A stretch of 64,000 bases of DNA, from assembly GCF_024199845.1 (NCBI RefSeq), contig NZ_JANADO010000001.1:2914001-2978000 (forward strand). The letters run 5' to 3'. Positions 54,529 to 63,426 of the stretch are shown here, in pieces. This stretch comes from Bradyrhizobium sp. CCGB12. GTDB lineage: Bacteria > Pseudomonadota > Alphaproteobacteria > Rhizobiales > Xanthobacteraceae. Within the stretch, counting starts at the first letter, position 1. Each line of letters opens with the position of its first letter. Both the position numbers and the translations under genes were made by a program. The notes beneath the pieces were generated by a model. That model made no database searches and had not been told where the DNA came from. It saw only the letters and a list, made by a program, of their open reading frames with translations.

Positions 54529-54563
54529 ATTGTACCGATGCCGCACGTGGGACACAATCCCAC
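54529..54563 (-). promoter_or_regulatory. Leaderless promoter and overlapping operator of DUF6502
   Basis: On the minus strand TTGTGT (54552-54557), 17 bases, TACAAT (54529-54534). Initiation would fall at about 54522, on the A of the start codon. The palindrome GTGGGA-CACAA-TCCCAC (54547-54563) covers the -35 box and is a likely repressor site. Confidence 0.6.
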
Positions 54564-54580
54564 TTTTTTCCGCCAACCGA

Positions 54581-54609
54581 TTGACGTGGTAAATTTTCCC
54601 ACATATACG
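54581..54609 (+). promoter_or_regulatory. Promoter of the polysaccharide export cluster
   Basis: TTGACG (54581-54586), a 17-base spacer and TATACG (54604-54609). TCCCAC at 54597-54602 in the spacer repeats a half of the DUF6502 operator, so both divergent promoters may share a regulator. Confidence 0.6.
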
Positions 54610-54650
54610 AAACGCCACTGAGGGCGCGACGTAAAGGGACACACCCCACA

Positions 54651-54812
54651 ATGGCTGACCGCTTGGTCCGTATCTCCAGCTCACTGCGTGCTGTGCCGGC
54701 TCCCGACTGGGGGCACGGCGCGATCGAGCCGATGCTGCCGGCGCTGCTGCGCGGCGTGATCTTCATCTCGGTGCTGGCAGCACCGTTCCTCGCAGCGCTC
54801 CTCGCAGGCTGA
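54651..54812 (+). CDS. Small membrane protein (53 residues)
   Basis: Starts MADRLVRISSSLRAVPAPDW and ends in a hydrophobic helix (LLRGVIFISVLAAPFLAALLAG). The promoter at 54581-54609 lies directly upstream and AAAGGGA about 11 bases before the ATG. The stop is eight bases before the glycosyltransferase-permease ATG, so it is likely the first gene of that operon. I recognise no family. It could be a membrane partner or regulator of the export complex. Confidence 0.6.
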   Translation: MADRLVRISSSLRAVPAPDWGHGAIEPMLPALLRGVIFISVLAAPFLAALLAG

Positions 54813-54820
54813 CCACCGTC

Positions 54821-56761
54821 ATGCATCACACCCAAGAAACCTTGCAAGACACCCTGCGCCGCCCGTCGGTGCTGCACATCTTCAAGGTCTATTATCCCGA
54901 CCTGTTCGGCGGCACGCTTACGGTGATCCGCGACATCTGCGCGAGCCTGAAGGACGCCTTCGCTTCCGCCGTGGTGGTCTGTTCGCGATCAGCCGGGCGG
55001 CGCGACATCGTGGTCAACGACGTCCCGGTCGAGCGCGTCCGGTCCTTCGGCAACCTCTTGTCACTGCCCATCGCCCCCACCTATCCCTGGCGTCTCTGGC
55101 GCAAGATGGCCGAGCATGATCTGCTCGCGCTCCACGCCCCCTTCCCGCTCGCCGACCTCGTTTTCGCCTTCGGATTCGGCGCGAAGCGACCGCTGGTGGT
55201 GCACTGGCACGCCGACATCGTCACCCATGCCGGCTTGCGCTGGTTCGTCGAACCCTTGATGCGACGGACGCTGCGGCGCGCCAAGGCGATCATCGTCTCG
55301 GATCATGCGCTGATCGACAACACGCCGCTGCTGCGCGAATTCGAGGACAAATGCCACGTCGTTCCGTTCGGCATCGACACCACGAGCTATGACTGGCCGA
55401 AGATCGAGCCGCACCATGTCAACGATCGCGGCCGGCTCGTGCTGGCCTGCGGCCGGCTCGTGCCCTACAAGGGTTTCGACGTGCTGATCCGCGCCGCAGC
55501 CGCGCACAATTTCGAAGTCTGGATCATTGGCGAGGGCGTCGAGCGGCCGCGGCTCGAGCAGTTGATCCAGGAGCTCGGACTCGGTGACCGCGTCCGCCTG
55601 CTCGGCTCGGTCAACGATTGCGAGCGCATCAAGCTGATGTGTTTCGCCGACGTCTTCGTGATGCCGTCGGTGACTAATGCCGAGACCTTCGGCCTCGTCC
55701 AGCTGGAGGCCATGGCCGCCGGCCGCCCGGTCGTGAACACGGCGCTCGACACCGCGGTGCCGCGCGTCGCCCGCCACGGCATGGAGGCGATCACCGTGTC
55801 GCCCGGTGACGCCGCGAAGCTGGGTGAGGCCATCGCGACTCTGATCCGCGATCCCGAGCGCCGCCGCCGCATGGGACTATCGGCGCGGACGCGCGCCCTC
55901 ACCCGCTATTCGGCCACGGCCTTCAAGCAAGGCATGGAGACCGTCTACCGCGACGCCATCGCGGCACCGAGCGAGCAGCGTTCGGCGATCGCCGATCCGC
56001 CGCAGGCGACGGGCTGGGTGGACACCGTGCGGATCGCGGCGGCGCTGGCCTGGTCCGACATGCGCCACCGCTACGTACGCTCGTTGCTCGGCCCGTTCTG
56101 GATGTCGCTTCAGATGGCGATCGTGGTCGCGGTACTGGGCTCGGTGATCGGCCAGATATCGAACGCCGATGTGCTGTCGCGCCTGCCGATGCTCGCACTC
56201 TCGATGACGGCCTGGACCTTTCTCAACAGTGTGGTGCTCGATGCCACTACAGCGCTCCAGAACTCCGCAAGCTTGATCCGCGACCGGGCGCTGCCGCCGG
56301 TCATCTTCCTCCTGCAATGCACGTTCCGCCAGGCGCTGTTCGCGCTCCATAACGCCTGCGTGCCGCTGCTCCTGTGGCTCATCCTCTCCCGCCACGAGCA
56401 CTCACACGCGCTGGCAGCGCTGCCTGGCCTGTTGCTGTTCGTGCTCTGCACCTTCGCATTGAGTATCGTTCTCGGTGCGATGGCAACGCGGTATCGCGAC
56501 CTCAAGCCGATCATCGAATCCACATTGATGCTCGCGTTTCTCGCCTCGCCCATCATCTGGTCGTCGGAGATGATCAACCATCGCTCGGCCGTGATGCGGA
56601 TCAATCCGCTGACGCATCTGTTCGCGGTGTGGCGCGAGCCGCTGGCGGGTGGCCATGTCGATCCCGCCAGCGTCATCTATGTCCTCGTCGCGCTGGCCCT
56701 CCTGATCTGTGCGAGCGTTCTGACGATGGTTCATCTGCGCAAAGCTGCATTCTGGATCTGA
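54821..56761 (+). CDS. Glycosyltransferase-Wzm permease fusion protein
   Basis: 646 residues combining two normally separate proteins. Residues about 15-385 are a GT-B, GT4-type glycosyltransferase (YYPDLFGGTLTVIRDI, GRLVPYKGFDVLI, ETFGLVQLEAMAAGRPVV). Residues about 400-646 are an ABC-2 permease of the Wzm/O-antigen type (SDMRHRYVRSLLGPFWMSLQ, then six helices). The link (QRSAIADPPQATGWVD) is short and in one frame. The ATPase partner starts three bases after the stop. It implies that sugar transfer and export across the inner membrane are coupled. Confidence 0.88.
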   Translation: MHHTQETLQDTLRRPSVLHIFKVYYPDLFGGTLTVIRDICASLKDAFASAVVVCSRSAGRRDIVVNDVPVERVRSFGNLLSLPIAPTYPWRLWRKMAEHDLLALHAPFPLADLVFAFGFGAKRPLVVHWHADIVTHAGLRWFVEPLMRRTLRRAKAIIVSDHALIDNTPLLREFEDKCHVVPFGIDTTSYDWPKIEPHHVNDRGRLVLACGRLVPYKGFDVLIRAAAAHNFEVWIIGEGVERPRLEQLIQELGLGDRVRLLGSVNDCERIKLMCFADVFVMPSVTNAETFGLVQLEAMAAGRPVVNTALDTAVPRVARHGMEAITVSPGDAAKLGEAIATLIRDPERRRRMGLSARTRALTRYSATAFKQGMETVYRDAIAAPSEQRSAIADPPQATGWVDTVRIAAALAWSDMRHRYVRSLLGPFWMSLQMAIVVAVLGSVIGQISNADVLSRLPMLALSMTAWTFLNSVVLDATTALQNSASLIRDRALPPVIFLLQCTFRQALFALHNACVPLLLWLILSRHEHSHALAALPGLLLFVLCTFALSIVLGAMATRYRDLKPIIESTLMLAFLASPIIWSSEMINHRSAVMRINPLTHLFAVWREPLAGGHVDPASVIYVLVALALLICASVLTMVHLRKAAFWI

Positions 56762-56764
56762 TGC

Positions 56765-57505
56765 ATGGTCTCGATCAGCCTTCGCAACATCTGTCTCGAC
56801 TATCCGCTCTACGGCGCCTACGACTATTCACTGAAACGGCGGCTGCTCGGCCATCTCATCCGCGAGCCGGGCGAGATGCGGATCATCCGCGCCGTCGACA
56901 ACGTCACGATCGAGGCCGAAGCAGGCAGCCGCATCGGACTTGCCGGCCCGAACGGCTCCGGTAAATCGACGCTGCTGCGGCTGATTGCCGGCGTCTATCC
57001 GCCGAGCAGCGGCGGCATCGCGATCCAGGGCAACGTCATGCCCCTGCTCGGCCTCAACGCCGGCGTCAACCTGGATTTCGTCGCGGAGGACAACATCGCG
57101 CTGCTGCTGCGGATCAGCGGCCGCAAGCCGACCCGCAGCGTGATCGACGAGATCTGGGCCTTCACCGAACTCGAGACCCGCATGCGGCGGATCCCGTTGC
57201 GGATGTTCTCCTCGGGCATGCTGATGCGGGTTCTGTTCGCGACCGCCACCGCCTTTCCGGCCGACATTCTTCTGCTGGACGAATGGCTCAGCGTGGTCGA
57301 CGAGCACTTTGCGGAAAAGGCTCAGGAGCGCCTCCTCAACCTCGTATCGCAGGCGGCGATCGTGATCATTGCCTCCCACGACCAGCCGCTGCTGCGTCGT
57401 ACCTGCAGCAGCATCATCAATCTCGATCGCGGCCGCATCGCCTCGACCGTCTCCGTCGAGCCGCCGTCGCCCCTTCCCTTCGAGTTCCGCGAGAAACGCG
57501 CATGA
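56765..57505 (+). CDS. Wzt-type ABC transporter ATPase
   Basis: 246 residues. Walker A GPNGSGKSTLLRLIAG, signature FSSGMLMRVLFATA (Wzt form, with SSGM in place of SGG) and Walker B ADILLLDEWLSVVDEHF. The Wzt/KpsT group exports O-antigen or capsule chains with a Wzm permease. There is no C-terminal carbohydrate-binding domain, so length control or capping of the glycan may not go through Wzt. The last bases overlap the next gene's ATG (ATGA). Confidence 0.93.
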   Translation: MVSISLRNICLDYPLYGAYDYSLKRRLLGHLIREPGEMRIIRAVDNVTIEAEAGSRIGLAGPNGSGKSTLLRLIAGVYPPSSGGIAIQGNVMPLLGLNAGVNLDFVAEDNIALLLRISGRKPTRSVIDEIWAFTELETRMRRIPLRMFSSGMLMRVLFATATAFPADILLLDEWLSVVDEHFAEKAQERLLNLVSQAAIVIIASHDQPLLRRTCSSIINLDRGRIASTVSVEPPSPLPFEFREKRA

Positions 57506-58881
57506 AACAGAACATCCTCGTCGTGTCCGAGTCGCTCGGACAACCCAATCACAAGCGAGGCATCTTCCACTTCACCCGGGAATTGGTCCGTTCGCTCGCA
57601 TCGGAGGGCCACGAGCTCACGCTGCTGGTGGAAACTTCCAAGCGCTACCGCAAGCTGTGCCGGCGCGAGCGACGTACAAGGCTGTTTCCGGCACAGTCGC
57701 GCAACATCGAGCTGCTCGCCCTTTATCGCTTCCTCGACGAAGTCAATGTGAGTGGGCCGGTGACGCTCAGCGGCACGCGCCGCAAATTCGACTGGCTCCG
57801 CCACAGGGTCGGCATGCTGCTGTCGCGGGACAATGTCCTCTGCCTCCTGCGCGCGATCGGCGTGCGTGGCCTGCACGCTCGGCTGATCGAGAACCGGACC
57901 GCGGCGCTCGAATACATTCCGCCGGATCTGCGCCACCTCGAACTGTTCCGCGACTTCCAGCTCGAGCCCGGATTCTTCAACTATCAGGACTCCTCAGCCT
58001 TCTTTCTGCTGCCGCCGCCGCGGATCGACGCGCGCGACTATGACGTGATCGTCGTGGACACCCCGACGCGGGTGGCGATCAAGCGCAGACCGGACGCAAA
58101 AGTCATCTGCGTCGTTCACGATTTGCTGCCGCTCACCGACCTCAAGCTCAGCGACATCGCCACACGGCAATTCCTGGCGCGGATCCTCACCAGCCTGCGT
58201 CAGGCCGACGAACTCGCCTTCGTTTCAAACTATAGCATGATGCGGTTCAGGGAACTGTTGCCGCAATTTGCGCACCTGCCGGCGCGGGTCGTGTATCCCC
58301 GCACCCGGTTCGACGCCCCGGATGTCCTGCATCTGCCAGCCCCGTCGGGGCGTCCGGGGCGGCCGAGCTTCGTCATCATCGTGTCGAACGAGCCGCGCAA
58401 GAACGTCGCCATCGTCATCCGCGCCTTCCGCAGCGTGCCCCAGGCCGATCTCGTCGTGATCGGCTATGCCGGCGAGATCAGCCGGATGCGCAATCTCCCG
58501 CAAAACGTCCGCTTCGCCGGCTATGTCGACGAGCATCAGAAAGCCGCCCTGATTGCGGAGGCCCATGGCCTGATCATGCCGAGCCTGGCCGAAGGCTTTG
58601 GCATACCGATCATCGAGGCGCTGGCTGCGAGCACGCCGGTGCTGTGCTCGGACATCGCGGTGTTCCGCGAGGTCGCGGGCGAGCTTGCCGACTATTTCGA
58701 CCCGTTCTCGCCCGACTCGATTGCGGCCTCCGCCACCCGCGTGCTGACGCGGCAAGAGGAGTGGCGCGGCAAGATCCGGGCACGACGCCATGAGCTTGCC
58801 GATCGATTCGGCTACGAGACCCAGGCCCGCGACTTCCTCGGGCATGAGATGCCCAGAGAACGCCTGGTCGCGGCACAATAG
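57502..58881 (+). CDS. Glycosyltransferase family 4 protein
   Basis: 459 residues, start MKQNILVVSESLGQPNHKRGIF, overlapping the ATPase stop by four bases. GT-B features are VICVVHDLLPLTD, FVIIVSNEPRKNVAIVIRAF and the nucleotide-sugar motif EGFGIPIIEALAASTPVLCSD. It likely adds a sugar (mannose- or rhamnose-type) in the synthesis of the polysaccharide exported by the neighbours. The donor is unknown. Confidence 0.9.
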   Translation: MKQNILVVSESLGQPNHKRGIFHFTRELVRSLASEGHELTLLVETSKRYRKLCRRERRTRLFPAQSRNIELLALYRFLDEVNVSGPVTLSGTRRKFDWLRHRVGMLLSRDNVLCLLRAIGVRGLHARLIENRTAALEYIPPDLRHLELFRDFQLEPGFFNYQDSSAFFLLPPPRIDARDYDVIVVDTPTRVAIKRRPDAKVICVVHDLLPLTDLKLSDIATRQFLARILTSLRQADELAFVSNYSMMRFRELLPQFAHLPARVVYPRTRFDAPDVLHLPAPSGRPGRPSFVIIVSNEPRKNVAIVIRAFRSVPQADLVVIGYAGEISRMRNLPQNVRFAGYVDEHQKAALIAEAHGLIMPSLAEGFGIPIIEALAASTPVLCSDIAVFREVAGELADYFDPFSPDSIAASATRVLTRQEEWRGKIRARRHELADRFGYETQARDFLGHEMPRERLVAAQ

Positions 58882-58892
58882 GCGTCATCCAC

Positions 58893-60185
58893 ATGACGAC
58901 CCAACGCGCGGCGTGGCCAGGTGCCAGCGGCCTGCAAGGCTGGCATGACCGATGGGAGACCTGGCGCAGCTCGGCCGCGCTGATCCAGGCCGCGGACGTG
59001 CTCGTCGTCCTGACCGCGGCGTCGCTCCCTTGGTCGACCACGGCGCCTTCGATCTTCGTCGGGCTCTTTCTGCTCGCGGTGACGCCGACCATCATCTGGC
59101 GTGACTATGCGCGCAGGCTCGCGCAGCCCGCGTTTGCCCTGCCCTTCGCGCTCCTGCTGCTCGCGCTTCTTGGCACGCTGTGGTCGGACGGCGTGTGGGC
59201 GGATCGGCTGCACGCGATCAAGCCGGTCGCAAAGCTCGTGCTGATTCCACCGCTGCTCTACCATTTCAGCCGGTCCGAGCGCGGCTTGTGGGTCTGCATC
59301 GCCTTCCTCACCTCCTGCGCGCTGCTTGCCGTGTTCTCCTGGCTCGTGCTGCTCAACCCCGCCTGGAAGATCGCCGCGACGGTGTCATCAGGCGTTCCCG
59401 TCAAGAATTACATCGACCAGAGCCAGGAATTCGCGCTCTGCGCCTTTGCGCTTGCGCTACCCACGCTGTCCTTCTGGCGCAGCGGAAGCACCATCACGGC
59501 AATCGCCTGCCTGGCGTTGATCCTGCTGTTCGCTACCAACATGGTGTTCGTCGCTTCCGCCCGCACGGCACTGCTCTGCATCGCCGTGCTGCTGGGATTG
59601 TTCGCGTGGAGGCATCTGGGCCGACGCGCGGCACTGCTCTTGCTCGCGGCCACAGTCGCTGCGAGCGCGCTCGCCTGGATGACGTCGCCCTATCAGCGCC
59701 AGCGCATCACCGACATTGCCGTTGAATATCGTCACGGCCATGAGGACATCAGCCGCGCCTCGACCGCGCAGCGGCTGACCTATTGGCGCAAGTCGCTTTA
59801 TGCCTTCGCCGAGGCGCCCCTGATCGGCCACGGTACCGGCTCGATCAAGCGGCAGTTCGAGCGCGCCGCCACCAGCGAGAGCCCCCTCGATGCCGAGGTT
59901 GTCAGCAATCCCCACAACCAGACTCTCAATGTCGCCGTGCAGTGGGGCTTGGTCGGCGTCGTCCTGCTCTACGCCCTATGGATCGCGCATCTTCGCCTGT
60001 TCCTGGGCGAAGGCCTTGCCGCCTGGATCGGCCTCGTCGTCGTGGTGCAAAACATCGCGAGCTCGCTGCTCAACTCGCACCTGTTCGATTTCCACGAGGG
60101 CTGGATGTACGTGCTCGGCGTCGGCGTCGCCGGCGGCATGGCGCTGAAGGCCCGAGCCGAAGCAGAGAGCGGCAGTCAGCCGTGA
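58893..60185 (+). CDS. O-antigen ligase/polymerase (WaaL/Wzy_C family)
   Basis: 430 residues with about ten helices and a long periplasmic loop holding NPHNQTLNVAVQWG, where the His is the conserved ligase residue. RTALLCIAVLL and LIGHGTGSIKRQF also fit the Wzy_C family. It would link exported chains to lipid A-core or polymerise them. It ends the polysaccharide cluster; the following gene is on the other strand, and the stops touch at 60185/60186. Confidence 0.87.
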   Translation: MTTQRAAWPGASGLQGWHDRWETWRSSAALIQAADVLVVLTAASLPWSTTAPSIFVGLFLLAVTPTIIWRDYARRLAQPAFALPFALLLLALLGTLWSDGVWADRLHAIKPVAKLVLIPPLLYHFSRSERGLWVCIAFLTSCALLAVFSWLVLLNPAWKIAATVSSGVPVKNYIDQSQEFALCAFALALPTLSFWRSGSTITAIACLALILLFATNMVFVASARTALLCIAVLLGLFAWRHLGRRAALLLLAATVAASALAWMTSPYQRQRITDIAVEYRHGHEDISRASTAQRLTYWRKSLYAFAEAPLIGHGTGSIKRQFERAATSESPLDAEVVSNPHNQTLNVAVQWGLVGVVLLYALWIAHLRLFLGEGLAAWIGLVVVVQNIASSLLNSHLFDFHEGWMYVLGVGVAGGMALKARAEAESGSQP

Positions 60186-61421
60186 TTACTGGCTCCGCTC
60201 GTGGCCGACCTCGCCGGTGATGACGTCGCCGAACAGCTCCCAGGCCTGCCCGTTGAAGCGCATCAGCTGCATCTGCTCGATCGGGAAATAATCGTCGGGC
60301 GAGGTGTTGACCATGATGCCCGGCAGTATCAGGTCGGTGTGGAAATCCTTCAGGCTCGCGGCCTGCTTCATCACGTTCTCGCGGGTGAGATTGTCGCCGC
60401 ACTGCTTCAGGACCTGCGTCATCGCTTCGGCCTGGACATAGCCATAGATGTTGTTGGAGTTGGCCTTGTCGCCATCGGGATAGTACTTGTCCATGAACGC
60501 GCGCCACTTCACCACGGCCGGATCCTTGTCCCAGGTGGGATCGGTCGGGTCTTTCAGATAGACCGTCGAGATGATGTCCTTGGAGTATTCGAGCCCGGCG
60601 GGCTTGAGCACCGAGGCGACCGAGGTCGCGGTGTTGGCGAGGAAGAATTTCGGCTTCCATCCGAGCTCGCCCACCTTCCGGATCGCCTGTGCCGAACCTT
60701 TCGGTGCAGCCCATGAGAAGAAGATGTCGGCGCCGGAATCGTGAAGTGCAACGATCTGCGAGTCGATCGAGGGATCGCTGACCTCATAGGATTTGTCCGC
60801 GATGATCATGCTGGCCTTGTCGCCAAGCCCATCCTTCAGGCCCTTGAACTGGTCCTTGCCGGCATCGTCGTTCTGCCAGAACACCGCGATCTTGCTGTTG
60901 GGGAAATGATCGCGGATGTACTTTGCGTAGATCCGTCCCTCGCTCTGGTAGTTGGGCTGGAAGCCCATGGTCCATGGGAAATTCTTGGGATCGCCGAACT
61001 TGGTGCCGCCGGAGGCGACGAAGAGCTGCGGCACCTTCTTGGCGTTCATGTATTTCATGATCGCGGAGTTCGAGGGTGTGCCGAGCGCCTGGAAGATCAG
61101 CAGCACCTCATCGCTCTCGACCAGCTTGCGCGCCTGCTCGATCGCCTTCGGCGGCGAATAGGCGTCGTCATAGCTGACGAAGTTGATCTTGCGGCCGTTG
61201 ATGCCGCCTTGATCGTTGATCATCTTGAAGAACGCGGCTTCGGTCTTTCCGATCACGCCATAGGACGATGCCGGCCCGCTATAGGGCATGATGTTGCCGA
61301 TCTTGATTTCGGTGTCGGAGGCGCCGGGATCGTATTTCTTCTGCGCCAAAGCCGGTGTCGTGACGAGCACTCCGGCAGCAAGCATGGCGAGGGCAGCGAG
61401 GTTTTTGCGACGACCCGGCAT
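60186..61421 (-). CDS. ABC transporter substrate-binding protein (branched-chain amino acid/amide type)
   Basis: 411 residues. Signal peptide MPGRRKNLAALAMLAAGVL..., cut after LAQ, then the Peripla_BP_6 start IKIGNIMPYSGPASSYGVIG. NDQGGINGRKINFVSYDDAYSPPKAIEQARKL is typical of LivK-like proteins. It binds a small ligand in the periplasm; permease and ATPase genes are not nearby. GGGGAGAG precedes the ATG. Ligand not predictable from sequence; rhizobia hold dozens of such proteins. Confidence 0.92.
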   Translation of the reverse strand: MPGRRKNLAALAMLAAGVLVTTPALAQKKYDPGASDTEIKIGNIMPYSGPASSYGVIGKTEAAFFKMINDQGGINGRKINFVSYDDAYSPPKAIEQARKLVESDEVLLIFQALGTPSNSAIMKYMNAKKVPQLFVASGGTKFGDPKNFPWTMGFQPNYQSEGRIYAKYIRDHFPNSKIAVFWQNDDAGKDQFKGLKDGLGDKASMIIADKSYEVSDPSIDSQIVALHDSGADIFFSWAAPKGSAQAIRKVGELGWKPKFFLANTATSVASVLKPAGLEYSKDIISTVYLKDPTDPTWDKDPAVVKWRAFMDKYYPDGDKANSNNIYGYVQAEAMTQVLKQCGDNLTRENVMKQAASLKDFHTDLILPGIMVNTSPDDYFPIEQMQLMRFNGQAWELFGDVITGEVGHERSQ

Positions 61422-61571
61422 CGTTCTCTCCCCTATGTTTTGTAGTCTTGTTTTGTGAGGAGTGTCGCAAGGAGACTCGTCGCTGGCAAGCGCGACGATT
61501 TTCCGCGAGGTGAAACGACGGATCCGGAACCTACGTGACGCGCCGCAACAGATTCAGAACGCGTCCGTCGA

Positions 61572-62444
61572 TCACGAGCAGCGCACTGCCGATGACGACA
61601 GCTCCTGCAATCTCTCTCGCGCCGAGATCGGCTCGCCCAGCACCAGCCATCCCAGCAGGATGGCGGTGACCGGAATGAGCAATGTCACCAACATGACATT
61701 GGTTGCGCCGGAGCGCCGGATGATCTGAAAGAACACGATATAGGCAAGGGCTGTCGACAGAGCGGCAAGACCAAGCACGGCGAGCCATGTCGTGATCCCC
61801 GGTATGGGCAGATGCCATGGCTGTTCTACCGCCCCGGCGACGATCGCCATCATCACCGTTGAGGCCATCAGCTGAAACGTTGCCGTTCCCAGCGGCGGAG
61901 AGTCCTTCAGCAGCCGCCGCGCGGCGAGCGCCGCAAAGCCATAGCTGAGCGCGCCGCCAAGGCAGAGCAGGATGCCGAGCCCCTGCCCGGTCCGCGTCTC
62001 GATGCCCCAGCCGCGCAGGATGACCACACCAGCGATGCCGAGTGCCACGCCGGCAACCCGCCGCATCTGCAAGGCTTCCTCGCCGGCCATCGCCATGACG
62101 ATCACCGTGAACAGCGGCGTGGTGGCATTCAGGATCGACGCCAGTCCGCTCGGAATGAAAGTCTGACCGATCACGATCAGCGAGAACGGGATGACGTTGT
62201 TGAACAACCCGATCACAGCGAACGGCTTCCAGGCCGTTGTGCTTTTGGGAAAGCTGATCCCCTGCATGCGCAGGAGCGGCAGCAGCATGGTCGACCCAAG
62301 CGCGACACGCAAAAGCACCAGCGTCAGCGGCGGCAATTCCCGCAGCGCCGCGCCATTGAAGAAGAACGACCCACCCCAGAGTATCGAGAGCACCGCGAGC
62401 AGCGACCAGTCGCGCGCATCGATCCGGGTATCGTTCGGGGGCAT
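61572..62444 (-). CDS. EamA/DMT transporter with frameshifted C-terminus
   Basis: A drug/metabolite transporter with ten helices in two EamA repeats (LWGGSFFFNGAALREL, NATTPLFTVIVMAMAGEE, LIPVTAILLGWLVLGEPISA). After ISARE the frame changes to RLQELSSSAVRCS and stops. A two-base shift at the TC run 61611-61618 restores the usual end IAGAVVIGSALLVIDGRV with a stop at 61531. So the last helix is lost or the base count is variable. The first 280 residues are intact, and the ATG at 62444 is the proper start. Substrate unknown. Confidence 0.8.
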   Translation of the reverse strand: MPPNDTRIDARDWSLLAVLSILWGGSFFFNGAALRELPPLTLVLLRVALGSTMLLPLLRMQGISFPKSTTAWKPFAVIGLFNNVIPFSLIVIGQTFIPSGLASILNATTPLFTVIVMAMAGEEALQMRRVAGVALGIAGVVILRGWGIETRTGQGLGILLCLGGALSYGFAALAARRLLKDSPPLGTATFQLMASTVMMAIVAGAVEQPWHLPIPGITTWLAVLGLAALSTALAYIVFFQIIRRSGATNVMLVTLLIPVTAILLGWLVLGEPISARERLQELSSSAVRCS

Positions 62445-62520
62445 GGCGTCTCACCTCGGCCCATCGCCTAGGATGGCACGGAGCACCTTGCCACCCGATT
62501 TCTGACAAGGCGCCCGTGTT

Positions 62521-63411
62521 CTAGGACGACGCGGTCTCAGCCCCCTCACGCTTTCGCGCATCCCCGACGATATCGGCAACAACTGCTCCGATCACCAGGG
62601 TACCGCCGATGAGCGCGTGGGTGGCGGGTATCTCGCGGAAGGCAACCCAGATCCAGAACGGCATCAGCGGCGTTTCCAGCGTCGCGATCAGGGAGGCCTG
62701 TCCTGATGGCAGCAGGCGTGAGCCGAGCATGTAGAAGGTCAGGCCGAGCGCGACCTGAAGGCAGCCGAACATCGCGAGGATCACAAGGCCATTGCCGCCG
62801 ACATGGGCGATGTCACGCGCAAAGGGGAGGCTGACGAGACTGCCGAGGAAATTCGACAGCGCCGCTGCCGCCACCATCGACGTTTCGCGGTGGCGTCGAA
62901 CCACAACCGTCATGCCCGAAATGGCGAGCACCATCAGGCAGCTCAGAGCCAAGCCGTCGACATCGGCGCCGGCATGCACGCCACCGACCGTGATGACGAC
63001 GCCGGCAAAGGCAATCAGGCTCGCAATCAGCGTGCGCCATGTGGCGGCTTCGCCGAGCCACAGCCACGCGAGTGCAGCGGCGACGAAGGGCTGAGTTGCG
63101 ATCAGCACCGCAACATTCATGACGTTGGTCATCTGAAGCGCGGGAATGAACGAGACCATGCCGATGGTGGACAAGGAGGCGACGAGCAAGCCGCCCTTCC
63201 CCGGCACCACCAACTGCCACAGCGCAGCGCGCCCCTGCATCAGGACGAGAAACACGCTGATCAGCCCGCCGGCGAACACGCCGCGCCAGAACAGGATGGT
63301 CCAGGGATCGAACGGCAACAGTCGGGTGAAGAACGGCGCCGTGCTCCAGGCAACCGCGGCTGAGATGACGAGGGCAATGCCGAGACCGCGTTCCGAACGA
63401 GGCTGCCCCAT
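62521..63411 (-). CDS. EamA/DMT family transporter
   Basis: 296 residues with ten helices (VISAAVAWSTAPFFTRLLPFD, NVAVLIATQPFVAAALAWLWLGE, LIATLETPLMPFWIWVAFRE). A complete RhaT-like/EamA permease for metabolite export. It lies between a second EamA gene and a dehydrogenase, all leftward, 15 bases from the latter. The two EamA proteins are not near-identical, so this is not a recent duplicate. Confidence 0.9.
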   Translation of the reverse strand: MGQPRSERGLGIALVISAAVAWSTAPFFTRLLPFDPWTILFWRGVFAGGLISVFLVLMQGRAALWQLVVPGKGGLLVASLSTIGMVSFIPALQMTNVMNVAVLIATQPFVAAALAWLWLGEAATWRTLIASLIAFAGVVITVGGVHAGADVDGLALSCLMVLAISGMTVVVRRHRETSMVAAAALSNFLGSLVSLPFARDIAHVGGNGLVILAMFGCLQVALGLTFYMLGSRLLPSGQASLIATLETPLMPFWIWVAFREIPATHALIGGTLVIGAVVADIVGDARKREGAETASS

Positions 63412-63426
63412 GTCGATGCGACCTGA

